Assembly: GCF_030849505.1 (NCBI RefSeq)
Contig: NZ_JAUJFI010000031.1
Span: forward strand, 1 to 42,707
Length of the DNA: 42,707 nt
Direction: 5' to 3'
DNA from: Azospirillum isscasi
GTDB lineage: Bacteria; Pseudomonadota; Alphaproteobacteria; Azospirillales; Azospirillaceae
Position 1 is the first letter of the stretch. Every line of letters begins with the position of its first letter. Under the pieces are notes generated by a model. It was given only the letters and a program-made list of their open reading frames with translations. It searched no databases and was not told the DNA's origin. The position numbers were made by a program, and so were the translations under genes. Shown one piece after another: positions 32,663 to 41,540 of the stretch.

Positions 32663-33814
32663 ATGAGCGTTGGCAAGTCGCGCACGCGGCTGTGGTTCCT
32701 GTGGCATTCCTGGCTGGCGATGCCCATCTGGGCGTTCCTGTTTTTCGTCTGCCTGACCGGGACCATCGCCGTGGTCAGCACCGAGATCATGTGGCTGGTC
32801 AATCCGGCCATGCGGGCCTCCGGCGCTGGAGAGCCCCTGCCGCCCAGCGCGCTGATCGCCGCCGCCGAAGCGGCGGCGCCGGGCGGGCGGGTGAGTTCGC
32901 TGAGCTGGGGCGGGTCCCACATGGCGGTGGGCGCCCGGATGGCGATGCCCGACGGCACCTCCACCACCGCCTGGGTCAACCCGGTCAGCGGGACGGTGCA
33001 GGGCATGTCCACCGGCAATTCGTTCCGCAACTTCTTCCGCGCGCTGCACGGCTGGCTGATGACCTTCCCCGTGGGGTGGTACGCGGTGACCCTGCTGGCG
33101 ATTCCGCTCGTCGGGTCGTTGATCACCGGACTGGTGGTCTACAAACGATTCTGGAAGTCCTTCTACCAGCCGCGCATCCGCTGGAGTCAGGCGCCGCGCG
33201 TGATGTGGGGCGACCTGCACCGCGTCGCCGGCACATGGTCGATCTGGTTCATCGCGGTCATCGCGGTCACCAGCCTGTGGTTCCTGATCTACATGATGCT
33301 GTTCCATCTCGGGATGGGGCTGGGCGGCGGGAAGCTGCCGGTACTCATCGCGCGCGACCAGATCCCGGTTGCCGCGACCGCGCCGAAGGTGGACGCCGAC
33401 GCCGTCGTGAGAGCCGCCACGGCGGCCCTGCCGGACATGCGGCTGCGTTACCTGTGGCTGCCCGGCACCGCCTACGACCCGGCGACGGTGAGCGGCTCCA
33501 GCGGGCAGGTGCCGCTGCTTCCCGACTATGTCCGGGTGAACCCCTTCACCGCCGAGGTGATCGTCATCGAAGGCGGGATGGACGCGGCGTCGGGCATCGA
33601 GCTGACCCGCACCATCATGCGCGCCCTGCACACGGGCGATTTCGGCGGCTTGCCGGTCAAGCTGATCTGGTTCGCCTTCGGTCTGCTGATGACCACGCTG
33701 GTGTTCAGCGGCATGCTGATCTGGATGAAGCGGACCGCCCGCGCCACGGTCGAGGCGGTGCGGGGCGTCAGGCGCGGCGGGGCCGGGATGGCGGAGGGCT
33801 CGTCCAATGCGTAA
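32663..33814 (+). CDS. PepSY-associated transmembrane protein
   Basis: The 383-residue protein has four main membrane helices: residues of about 15-40 (LAMPIWAFLFFVCLTGTIAVV), 140-160 (YAVTLLAIPLVGSLITGLVVY), 195-220 (WFIAVIAVTSLWFLIYMMLF) and 335-355. The conserved histidines of this family are in ALHGWLM, DLHRVAG and ALHTGDF, where they may bind haem. Related proteins (PiuB/FsrB type) are metal-regulated membrane reductases. It is the first gene of an operon that continues into a zinc-type ABC importer, so a role in freeing metal from a complex or chelator is plausible. Confidence 0.85.
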   Translation: MSVGKSRTRLWFLWHSWLAMPIWAFLFFVCLTGTIAVVSTEIMWLVNPAMRASGAGEPLPPSALIAAAEAAAPGGRVSSLSWGGSHMAVGARMAMPDGTSTTAWVNPVSGTVQGMSTGNSFRNFFRALHGWLMTFPVGWYAVTLLAIPLVGSLITGLVVYKRFWKSFYQPRIRWSQAPRVMWGDLHRVAGTWSIWFIAVIAVTSLWFLIYMMLFHLGMGLGGGKLPVLIARDQIPVAATAPKVDADAVVRAATAALPDMRLRYLWLPGTAYDPATVSGSSGQVPLLPDYVRVNPFTAEVIVIEGGMDAASGIELTRTIMRALHTGDFGGLPVKLIWFAFGLLMTTLVFSGMLIWMKRTARATVEAVRGVRRGGAGMAEGSSNA

Positions 33815-34265
33815 GTTCTGGCAGCGCGGCAAGTTCCATCTCAGCGCGCTGATGATGCTGGTGCCGCTTCCCTTCCTGCCCGACTACTTCAGCCCGAAAC
33901 CGATCTTCGTCCCGCCCGAGATCCGGCGGGACGTCGCCGCCGGCCCCTTCCCGGTCACGCTGGTCACCTACGATCAGGCGCCCCGCCGCATGCCGACGGG
34001 AGAGCGGATGAAGGAGTATCACGTCCACCTCCGCCCCACCGACATCGACCGCGTGCGCGGCGTCTTCCTGCGCGTCGGCAAGCCGCGCAGCCTGCGCGCC
34101 GCCGGTGCGCTCGCCTTCGGCAACCCCTATGAGCGGGAGGCCGACGTGACCGTTCCCGACGAGCTGGCCGGAACCGAGGAACTGTGGGTGACGGTGGAGG
34201 ACTGGAGCGGCGGGGTGCATCAGGCGTCCCTGCCCCTGGCGGATATTTTCGGAGGTAAGCGATGA
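33807..34265 (+). CDS. Membrane-anchored periplasmic protein of unknown function
   Basis: The 152-residue protein has one N-terminal hydrophobic segment (FHLSALMMLVPLPFLPDYF), then a soluble beta-rich domain with repeated short strands (PFPVTLVTY, EYHVHLRP, GVFLRVGKP and ELWVTVEDW). The fold suggests a small immunoglobulin-like or FixH-like domain, but I cannot assign a family. It overlaps the PepSY gene by 8 bases and the next gene by 4, so it is translated together with them. A role in metal handling is inferred only from context. Confidence 0.75.
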   Translation: MRKFWQRGKFHLSALMMLVPLPFLPDYFSPKPIFVPPEIRRDVAAGPFPVTLVTYDQAPRRMPTGERMKEYHVHLRPTDIDRVRGVFLRVGKPRSLRAAGALAFGNPYEREADVTVPDELAGTEELWVTVEDWSGGVHQASLPLADIFGGKR

Positions 34266-34579
34266 AGACCCCGCGCGTGTTCGCCTTGGCGGCGCTGTCC
34301 GCCCTGTGCGCCGCCGGCACGGCACAGGCCCATTACCCGATCTGCGACTGCCGGATGGTCGATGGCGAGACGGTGCAATGCACCGGCGGCTTCTCCGACG
34401 GGTCGAAGGCGCCCGGCGTCGTGCTGGACGTCATCGCCTACGACGAGCAGGTGCTGGTCAAGGGCAAGCTGGGGCCGGATTCCACCCTGTCCTTCGCGCG
34501 GCCCGCGCAGGACTTCTACGTCCTGTTCGACGCCGGCCCCGGCCACACGGTCGAGATCGAGCATACGGCGATCAAGTAG
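34262..34579 (+). CDS. Small secreted protein with His-/Cys-rich mature N-terminus
   Basis: The 105-residue protein has a clear signal peptide (FALAALSALCAAGTAQA). The expected cut after Ala23 leaves a mature chain starting HYPICDCRM, with a free N-terminal histidine and CxC, a further cysteine at residue 40, and two histidines near the C-terminus (GHTVEIEH). These are good metal ligands, for zinc or copper. The rest is a small beta domain. It overlaps the previous gene by 4 bases and is 10 bases from the next. I do not recognise the family; a periplasmic metal chaperone is a reasonable guess. Confidence 0.75.
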   Translation: MKTPRVFALAALSALCAAGTAQAHYPICDCRMVDGETVQCTGGFSDGSKAPGVVLDVIAYDEQVLVKGKLGPDSTLSFARPAQDFYVLFDAGPGHTVEIEHTAIK

Positions 34580-34589
34580 GGCGGGGTTC

Positions 34590-35141
34590 ATGCACCACCA
34601 GATCGTTCGCCGCGCGGGCGCCGAGCGCGAGACCCTATGGGTCCTGCTGGCCGCGGGCGCCATTCTCGCCTCCGCCACCCTGGCCATCGGGCTGCGCACC
34701 GCGCCGGAGGCGGAAGCGCCGCTGGCCGCGCACCTCATCGATTCCCGGACCGGCCTGACCGCCGCCGAACAGGGGCTCTACGCCGACCTGAAGGCGGCGG
34801 GGGAGGAGATCGCCGCCTTGCAGAGGACGGAGGGCCGGGCGCCGACGCCGGAAGAGCTGGCCGCCCAGGCCCTGCCGCCCTTCGCCGCCGATCCCAGCGC
34901 CGCGGCGCGCGGCGGCCATGCCTGGACCCTGGCCGAAACCGGCCATGGAGTCGCCTATGCCGGTGTCTCCGCCGCGCCGGAACAGGCCGGCTCCCTGATT
35001 CTGCGGATGGACGGGCATGGTGCCGAAATCTGGCTGAAACGCGCCGCCGAAGCCCCGCCCGTGCCATCCGGGGAGGCGGCGCTGTCCGCCGCCGGCTGGA
35101 AGCGGATCGTCTCCACCTTCACCGCCGGGGTGACCCGATGA
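34590..35141 (+). CDS. Membrane-anchored protein of the metal operon (possibly DUF6162 family)
   Basis: The 183-residue protein has a cytoplasmic basic N-terminus, one hydrophobic helix (LWVLLAAGAILASATLAIGL, residues 17-36) and a periplasmic domain with a helix-rich first half (DLKAAGEEIAALQ) and a mixed second half containing two histidines (RGGHAW, ETGHGVAY). Proteins labelled DUF6162 are found in similar zinc operons; the label is from memory. It starts 10 bases after the small secreted protein and overlaps the binding-protein start by ATGA. Longer in-frame starts overlap the upstream gene and are unlikely. Confidence 0.75.
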   Translation: MHHQIVRRAGAERETLWVLLAAGAILASATLAIGLRTAPEAEAPLAAHLIDSRTGLTAAEQGLYADLKAAGEEIAALQRTEGRAPTPEELAAQALPPFAADPSAAARGGHAWTLAETGHGVAYAGVSAAPEQAGSLILRMDGHGAEIWLKRAAEAPPVPSGEAALSAAGWKRIVSTFTAGVTR

Positions 35142-36070
35142 CGCAGTTCCTGACCCGCCGCCGGGTCCTTGCCGCCGCGCTGTCCGCCGCCGCCGTTCCC
35201 GCCCGCGCCCTTGCGGCCCCTCCCGGAGGAAATGGCGGGCGCCGCCGCTTCGGCGTCACCCTGCACCCCTACTATTCCTACGTCGCCAACATCGTCGGCG
35301 ATGCGGCGGAGGTGGTGCCGATCATTCCCGCCGGCTTCAACCCGCACGCCTACGAACCGCGACCGGAGGACATCCAGCGCATCGGCGGGCTGGACGCCAT
35401 CGTGTTGAACGGCATCGGACACGACGACTTCGCCGGGCGGATGATCGCCGCGTCCTCCAAGCCCGGCCTGCCGGTGGTCGAGGCCAACACCGACGTGCCC
35501 CTGCTGCCCGCCGCCGGGACGGCGGCGCGGGCGTCGGGAAAGGTGGTCAACCCGCACAGCTTCCTGTCGATCACCAACTCGGTGCTCCAGGTCTCCACCA
35601 TCGCCCGCGAGCTGGGGCGGCTGGACCCGGACAATGCCGCGGCCTACACGGCCAACGCCCGCGCCTATTCCCGCCGCCTGCGGCAATTGCGGGCGGACGC
35701 GCTGGCCAAGCTGGCGACGGCGGGGAACGCCAGCCTGCGCGTCGCCACCATCCACGGCGCCTACGACTACCTGCTGCGGGAATTCGGGCTGGAGGTCTCC
35801 GCCGTCGTGGAGCCGGCCCACGGCATCGAGCCCAGCCCGGCCCAGCTTGCGGAGACCATTGCGACGATGCGCAAGCTCGACGTGCAGGTGATCTTCTCGG
35901 AGCTGAACTTCCCCAGCGCCTACGTCGAGACCATCCGGCGGGAGACCGGCATCCGGCTCTACGCCTTCTCCCACATTTCGCACGGCGACTACGCGCCCGA
36001 CCTGTTCGAGCGCGAGATGGCGTGGAACCTCGACACGCTGGTTCTCGCCATGGCGGAGGCCGCGCCGTGA
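35138..36070 (+). CDS. Metal ABC transporter substrate-binding protein, ZnuA-like
   Basis: The 310-residue protein has a twin-arginine-like N-terminus (TRRRVLAAALSAAAVPARALA), then the cluster A-I metal-binding fold. Likely ligands are the histidines in FNPHAYEP, VNPHSFLS and EPAHGIEPS and an acidic residue near HGDYAPDLFE. The His-rich loop of many ZnuA proteins is missing. The three-histidine pattern favours zinc over manganese, though this is not decisive. It is coupled by GTGA to the ATPase gene. If the N-terminus is a true Tat signal, the protein may fold before export. Confidence 0.88.
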   Translation: MTQFLTRRRVLAAALSAAAVPARALAAPPGGNGGRRRFGVTLHPYYSYVANIVGDAAEVVPIIPAGFNPHAYEPRPEDIQRIGGLDAIVLNGIGHDDFAGRMIAASSKPGLPVVEANTDVPLLPAAGTAARASGKVVNPHSFLSITNSVLQVSTIARELGRLDPDNAAAYTANARAYSRRLRQLRADALAKLATAGNASLRVATIHGAYDYLLREFGLEVSAVVEPAHGIEPSPAQLAETIATMRKLDVQVIFSELNFPSAYVETIRRETGIRLYAFSHISHGDYAPDLFEREMAWNLDTLVLAMAEAAP

Positions 36071-36810
36071 CGGGTCGCGGCATCCACGGCCCGGCCATCC
36101 TGTTCGACCGGGTGGACCTGACGCTGGGGCGCACCGCGATCCTGGAGGGCGTGTCCCTGCATGTCGCGGCGGGCACGGTGCACGCGGTGGTCGGCCCCAA
36201 CGGCGGCGGCAAATCCTCGCTGATCCGCGCCCTGCTCGGGCAGGCGCCGCACCGCGGCATCATCCGGCTCGACTGGCCGGGAGACGGGCCGGGCACGGTC
36301 GCCTATGTGCCGCAATCGGTCGAGTTCGACCGCGGCCTGCCGCTGACCGTCGAGGATTTCCTGGCCGTCCTGTGCCAGCGGCGCCCCGCCTTCCTGGGGC
36401 CGGACCGCCGCATGGGCTATGGCGAGGCGCTGGCCCGCGTCGGCATGGCCGGCAAGGAGCGCCGCCGCTTCGGCGCCCTGTCGGGCGGCGAGCGGCAGCG
36501 CGTCCTGCTCGCCCAGGCGCTGATCCCGGCGCCCGACCTGATCGTCCTGGACGAGCCGATGACCGCGCTGGACGAGGCCGGAATCGCCATCTTCGACTCC
36601 CTGCTGGCCGACCTCGCCGCCGCCGGGACCACGGTCCTGTGGGTGGAGCACGATCTGGCCCAGGTGCGCCGGCTGGCGACGCGGGTGACCGGCCTGAACA
36701 AGCATGTGCTGTTCGACGGCCATCCTCTGGAAATGCTGTCGCCGGAAAGGGTGTTCGACCTGTTTTCGTCCGTTCCCCGCCGCGCCGCCACGGAGAGAAT
36801 CGCGTCATGA
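36067..36810 (+). CDS. Metal ABC transporter ATPase, ZnuC-like
   Basis: The 247-residue ATPase starts at GTG 36067, overlapping the binding-protein stop. It has Walker A GPNGGGKSS, Q-loop YVPQSVEF, signature LSGGERQRVLLAQAL, Walker B LIVLDEPMTALD and H-loop WVEHDLAQV. Family assignment is by length, motif spacing and the partner permease. It is coupled to the permease by ATGA. The upstream in-frame extension overlaps the binding-protein gene and is rejected. Confidence 0.93.
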   Translation: MTGRGIHGPAILFDRVDLTLGRTAILEGVSLHVAAGTVHAVVGPNGGGKSSLIRALLGQAPHRGIIRLDWPGDGPGTVAYVPQSVEFDRGLPLTVEDFLAVLCQRRPAFLGPDRRMGYGEALARVGMAGKERRRFGALSGGERQRVLLAQALIPAPDLIVLDEPMTALDEAGIAIFDSLLADLAAAGTTVLWVEHDLAQVRRLATRVTGLNKHVLFDGHPLEMLSPERVFDLFSSVPRRAATERIAS

Positions 36811-37697
36811 GCTTCGAGGCGTTGCGCGCCCTGGTCCAGGGCTGGGCCGGGGCCGGGCTGCTGCCCGCCGGCCTGACCCACGGCTTCCTGGTCAACGCGC
36901 TGCTGTCCGGGCTGGTCATCGGCCCGGTTCTGGGCGGGCTGGGCACGCTGGTGGTGACCAAGCGGCTGGCCTTCTTCTCCGAAGCGGTCGGCCACGCGGC
37001 CCTGACCGGGGTCGCCATCGGCATCCTGGTGGGGGAACCCTACACCGGCCCCTACGCCAGCCTGTTCGGCTACTGCCTGCTGTTCGCGCTGCTGGTGAAT
37101 TACACGCGCAACCGCAGCAACCTGACCGCCGACACGCTGATCGGCGTCTTCCTGTCGGTGTCGCTGGCGCTGGGCGCCAGCCTGCTGCTGATCCTGGCGA
37201 GCCGGGTCAACATCCACATCCTGGAGAACGTGCTGTTCGGCTCGGTGCTGACGGTGGACGACCGCGACCTGACCGTCCTCCTGGCGGTGGCCACCGGGGT
37301 GACCGCGCTGATGCTGCCGCTGTTCAACCGGCTGCTGCTGGCCAGTTTCAACCCGGCATTGGCGCGGGTGCGCGGCGTGCCGGTGAAGGGGCTGGACTAT
37401 CTGTTCATCGTTCTGGTGACGGTCGTCACCGTCGCCTCGGTCAAGATCATCGGCGCGATCCTGGTGGGGGCGCTGCTGGTCATTCCCGCGGCGGCGGCGC
37501 GGGTCGTCGCCTCGTCGCTGCGCGGCTTCTTCCTGCTGTCGGTCGCCTTCGCCAGCGTGGCGGCGGTGGCCGGAATCCTGCTGCCCGTGCAACTCGCCCT
37601 GCCGGTGCCCTCGGGCGGCGCCATCATCCTGGCGGCGGGGCTGCTGTTTCTGGGGGCGCTGCTGGCGCGTCTGTTCATGAAGGGGGACGAGGGATGA
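36807..37697 (+). CDS. Metal ABC transporter permease, ZnuB-like
   Basis: The 296-residue protein of the ABC-3 family has eight or nine helices, the family segment KRLAFFSEAVGHAALTGVAIG near residue 52 and KIIGAILVGALLVIPAAAARVVA near residue 215. Two permeases form a homodimer in this class, so a single gene suffices. ATGA overlaps join it to both neighbours. The metal cannot be read from the permease. Confidence 0.93.
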   Translation: MSFEALRALVQGWAGAGLLPAGLTHGFLVNALLSGLVIGPVLGGLGTLVVTKRLAFFSEAVGHAALTGVAIGILVGEPYTGPYASLFGYCLLFALLVNYTRNRSNLTADTLIGVFLSVSLALGASLLLILASRVNIHILENVLFGSVLTVDDRDLTVLLAVATGVTALMLPLFNRLLLASFNPALARVRGVPVKGLDYLFIVLVTVVTVASVKIIGAILVGALLVIPAAAARVVASSLRGFFLLSVAFASVAAVAGILLPVQLALPVPSGGAIILAAGLLFLGALLARLFMKGDEG

Positions 37698-38557
37698 AGC
37701 GCGTCACGCTCGCGGCGCTCCTGCTGCTGTCCACGGTGGCGGGCGCCTCCGCCGAAACGGTGCTGGCCGGGCATCCGGTCACCGCCGGGCTGGCCCAGGC
37801 TCTGACCAAGGGCACGCCGGTGGCGGTGGAAACGGTGGTGCCGCCGGCCATTCCCATGGGGCGCCAGCACGCCTTTCTGAGCGGGCGCGGCGAAGCGAAG
37901 CTGGCGGAGGCCGCCCGCAAGGCCGACGCGGTGCTGACGCTGCGCTCCGCCTGGGGGGAGGACCCGCTCTACCCGCTGGCGCGGCGCGCCAACATCCGGC
38001 TGGTCGAGATCGACGCCGCCCGGCCCGTGGACGGCGCGCTGCCGGGCATCGCGCTTGGCAACGGCGCGGCCTTCCCCTGGCTGGGCATCGCCAACGCCGG
38101 GCGGATGGCCGACATCCTGGCCGCCGACCTGCGGCGCCTCTATCCCGATTCCGCCGCCGCCATCGACGGGAACCTCGCCGCGCTGAAGCGCGGGCTGCTG
38201 ACGCTGTCGTCCCGGTCCGCCCGGTCCTTCGCGGCGCTGCCCGATCCATCGGCGGCGGCGCTGTCCGACCGCTTCGCCACGTTGGCCGCCGACCTCGGGC
38301 TCGATCTGCGGATGGTCCAGGCCCGCGACGACCGCGACTGGACGCCCGAGCGTCTGGCCGAGTTGACCGCCGCCCTCAAGGCCGAGCACATTCCGGTGGT
38401 GCTGCATCACCGCCAGCCGGCGCCGGAGATCGCCAGGGCGGTGGCCGATGGCGGTGCCCGTCTGGTCGTGCTGGACAGCCTGGAGAGCGGTCCGCCGGCG
38501 GCGATGGACGCAGCGCTTTCGCGGATCGCGGAGCAGGTGGAGGCTGGGTTGCGCTGA
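37694..38557 (+). CDS. Second metal-binding-protein-like subunit (divergent ZnuA type)
   Basis: The 287-residue protein has a signal peptide (LAALLLLSTVAGASA) and a shortened cluster A-I fold with a long backbone helix around YPDSAAAIDGNLAALKRGLL. The usual metal site NPHxYEP is replaced by MGRQHAFLSGRGEAKL, and VVLHHRQPAPEI near the C-terminus supplies two histidines. The ligand may differ from that of the first binding protein, or it may act as an accessory metal donor. Having two different binding proteins flanking one ATPase-permease pair is unusual. Its start overlaps the permease stop. Confidence 0.82.
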   Translation: MKRVTLAALLLLSTVAGASAETVLAGHPVTAGLAQALTKGTPVAVETVVPPAIPMGRQHAFLSGRGEAKLAEAARKADAVLTLRSAWGEDPLYPLARRANIRLVEIDAARPVDGALPGIALGNGAAFPWLGIANAGRMADILAADLRRLYPDSAAAIDGNLAALKRGLLTLSSRSARSFAALPDPSAAALSDRFATLAADLGLDLRMVQARDDRDWTPERLAELTAALKAEHIPVVLHHRQPAPEIARAVADGGARLVVLDSLESGPPAAMDAALSRIAEQVEAGLR

Positions 38558-38600
38558 CGGCGTTTCCTTGGAGCCGGCGGCGGGCCCGCCTCAGGGCCGG

Positions 38601-38996
38601 CTATTGCAGCGCTCCCAGGGCCGGGGTGAGATCGGTCAGAGGAAAGTCGTTGCCTTTGAACAGCAGGGGTTCGTTGGTCGTCTTGGCCAGGGCGTAGGAG
38701 AAGCAGTCGCCGTAGTTGAGGCCGGCGGGATGCCGCCCCTTGCCGAAGCGCAGGAAGGCGTCGCGGGCGAGTCCGGCCTGGGTGGCATCGACCGCCACGA
38801 CCTCGAAGGCATGGTCGGCCATCCAGGCCGCCAGGGTGGCGTCGTTGCCGAAGCGGGCGATCGCCACGATGGAGCATTCCAGCACGGTGGCGGCCGAGAT
38901 CAGCCGGACGTCGGCGGCGCCGATGGCGCGGGCGTAGCGCGCGGCGTCGGGCTCGGCGAGCAGGATCGCCATGATGGCGGAGGTGTCGACGACCAT
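38601..38996 (-). CDS. VapC-type PIN-domain toxin
   Basis: The 131-residue PIN-domain ribonuclease has the acidic catalytic set: Asp4 (VVDTSA), Glu40 (VLECSIVA), Asp97 (NYGDCFSYALA) and Asp117 (KGNDFPLTD). VapC toxins cleave tRNA or rRNA when not bound by VapB. It follows the antitoxin gene by 27 bases on the minus strand, as is usual for vapBC pairs. The chain is complete, with no sign of inactivation. Confidence 0.92.
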   Translation of the reverse strand: MVVDTSAIMAILLAEPDAARYARAIGAADVRLISAATVLECSIVAIARFGNDATLAAWMADHAFEVVAVDATQAGLARDAFLRFGKGRHPAGLNYGDCFSYALAKTTNEPLLFKGNDFPLTDLTPALGALQ

Positions 38997-39000
38997 CAGG

Positions 39001-39028
39001 AATGGGCCATCAGCAATGGGCCATCAGC
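39001..39028. repeat. Tandem duplication of 14 bases between vapB and vapC
   Basis: AATGGGCCATCAGC occurs twice without a gap (39001-39014 and 39015-39028). The vapB stop codon lies in the second copy as read on the plus strand. The extra copy lengthens the gap to vapC and so may lower coupling. Confidence 0.9.
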
Positions 39029-39284
39029 GGGGCAGCCCAGTGTCGTCGTAACCGAGGATCGCGTCCGGCGACCGTGGGTCGAGCACGGGTTGGGCGGCGA
39101 GTTCGCGGTGCAGCTGGGCCATGCGGGCCTCGGCGTCGTCGGCGCTGCGCACCCGGCGGGCGCGCAGGCGCTGCGCCTCGCGGCGCAGCAGCTCCAGGAC
39201 GAGCTGCGAGGCGCCCTTGCCGGTGGCCGCCTTCAGCTCGGCCAGCAGGGCGTCGGCCTCGCGGTTCTTGATGTTGATCGACAC
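39024..39284 (-). CDS. VapB-type antitoxin
   Basis: The 86-residue protein starts at GTG 39284, with AGGA about 8 bases upstream. The N-terminal 40 residues (SINIKNREADALLAELKAATGKGASQLV) form the DNA-binding segment of PSK/VapB-type antitoxins, and the charged C-terminal half would wrap around the toxin. A longer in-frame extension to 39464 is possible on paper but has no coding character and would run through the operator. It is autoregulatory by analogy. Confidence 0.85.
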   Translation of the reverse strand: MSINIKNREADALLAELKAATGKGASQLVLELLRREAQRLRARRVRSADDAEARMAQLHRELAAQPVLDPRSPDAILGYDDTGLPR

Positions 39285-39602
39285 GGGCCGGATCCTGCAG
39301 AAAAAGGAAGGCGTTTCTGCATATTCTAGGCGGTCCTGCTCCCGATGGCAAGAACAGCCCTGCCGAACGGCACGCCTCCGGCCCGGAAGGCGAGACCGGC
39401 GCGGTCGCTCCAGGCGGATCAGCGACCGCACGTCTCGTTCGGTGTAGAGGCAGCTGACCGGCACCGCGCAGGCCGGCCCCCGGATGGTCGCGGTGGCGTG
39501 CCAAGGGCGATTGCGGATCGGCGAAACACCCGTCGTCCAGCCTCAGCCCATGGGCAACGGCCCCGGGAGAAGATCCAATGGCCGGTGAGCCGGGATCGCC
39601 CC
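39285..39602. other. Intergenic region upstream of vapB with operator-like repeat
   Basis: This is 318 bases without a recognised gene. Just upstream of vapB is TGCAGAAA (39296-39303) with its inverted copy TTTCTGCA (39314-39321) and a 10-base spacer, a likely VapBC autoregulatory site. A possible minus-strand -10 (TAGAAT) lies a little further upstream. The remaining part to macB shows nothing I can name. An open frame there on the minus strand is arginine-rich and has no family resemblance. Confidence 0.6.

Positions 39603-41536
<1,934 letters not shown>

Positions 41537-41540
<4 letters not shown>

Noticed and set aside
39285..39464. Extended N-terminus of the VapB antitoxin
   Set aside because: The extra residues are arginine-rich without resemblance to any family, and the extension would cover the inverted repeat and probable promoter. 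GTG at 39284 has a ribosome site.
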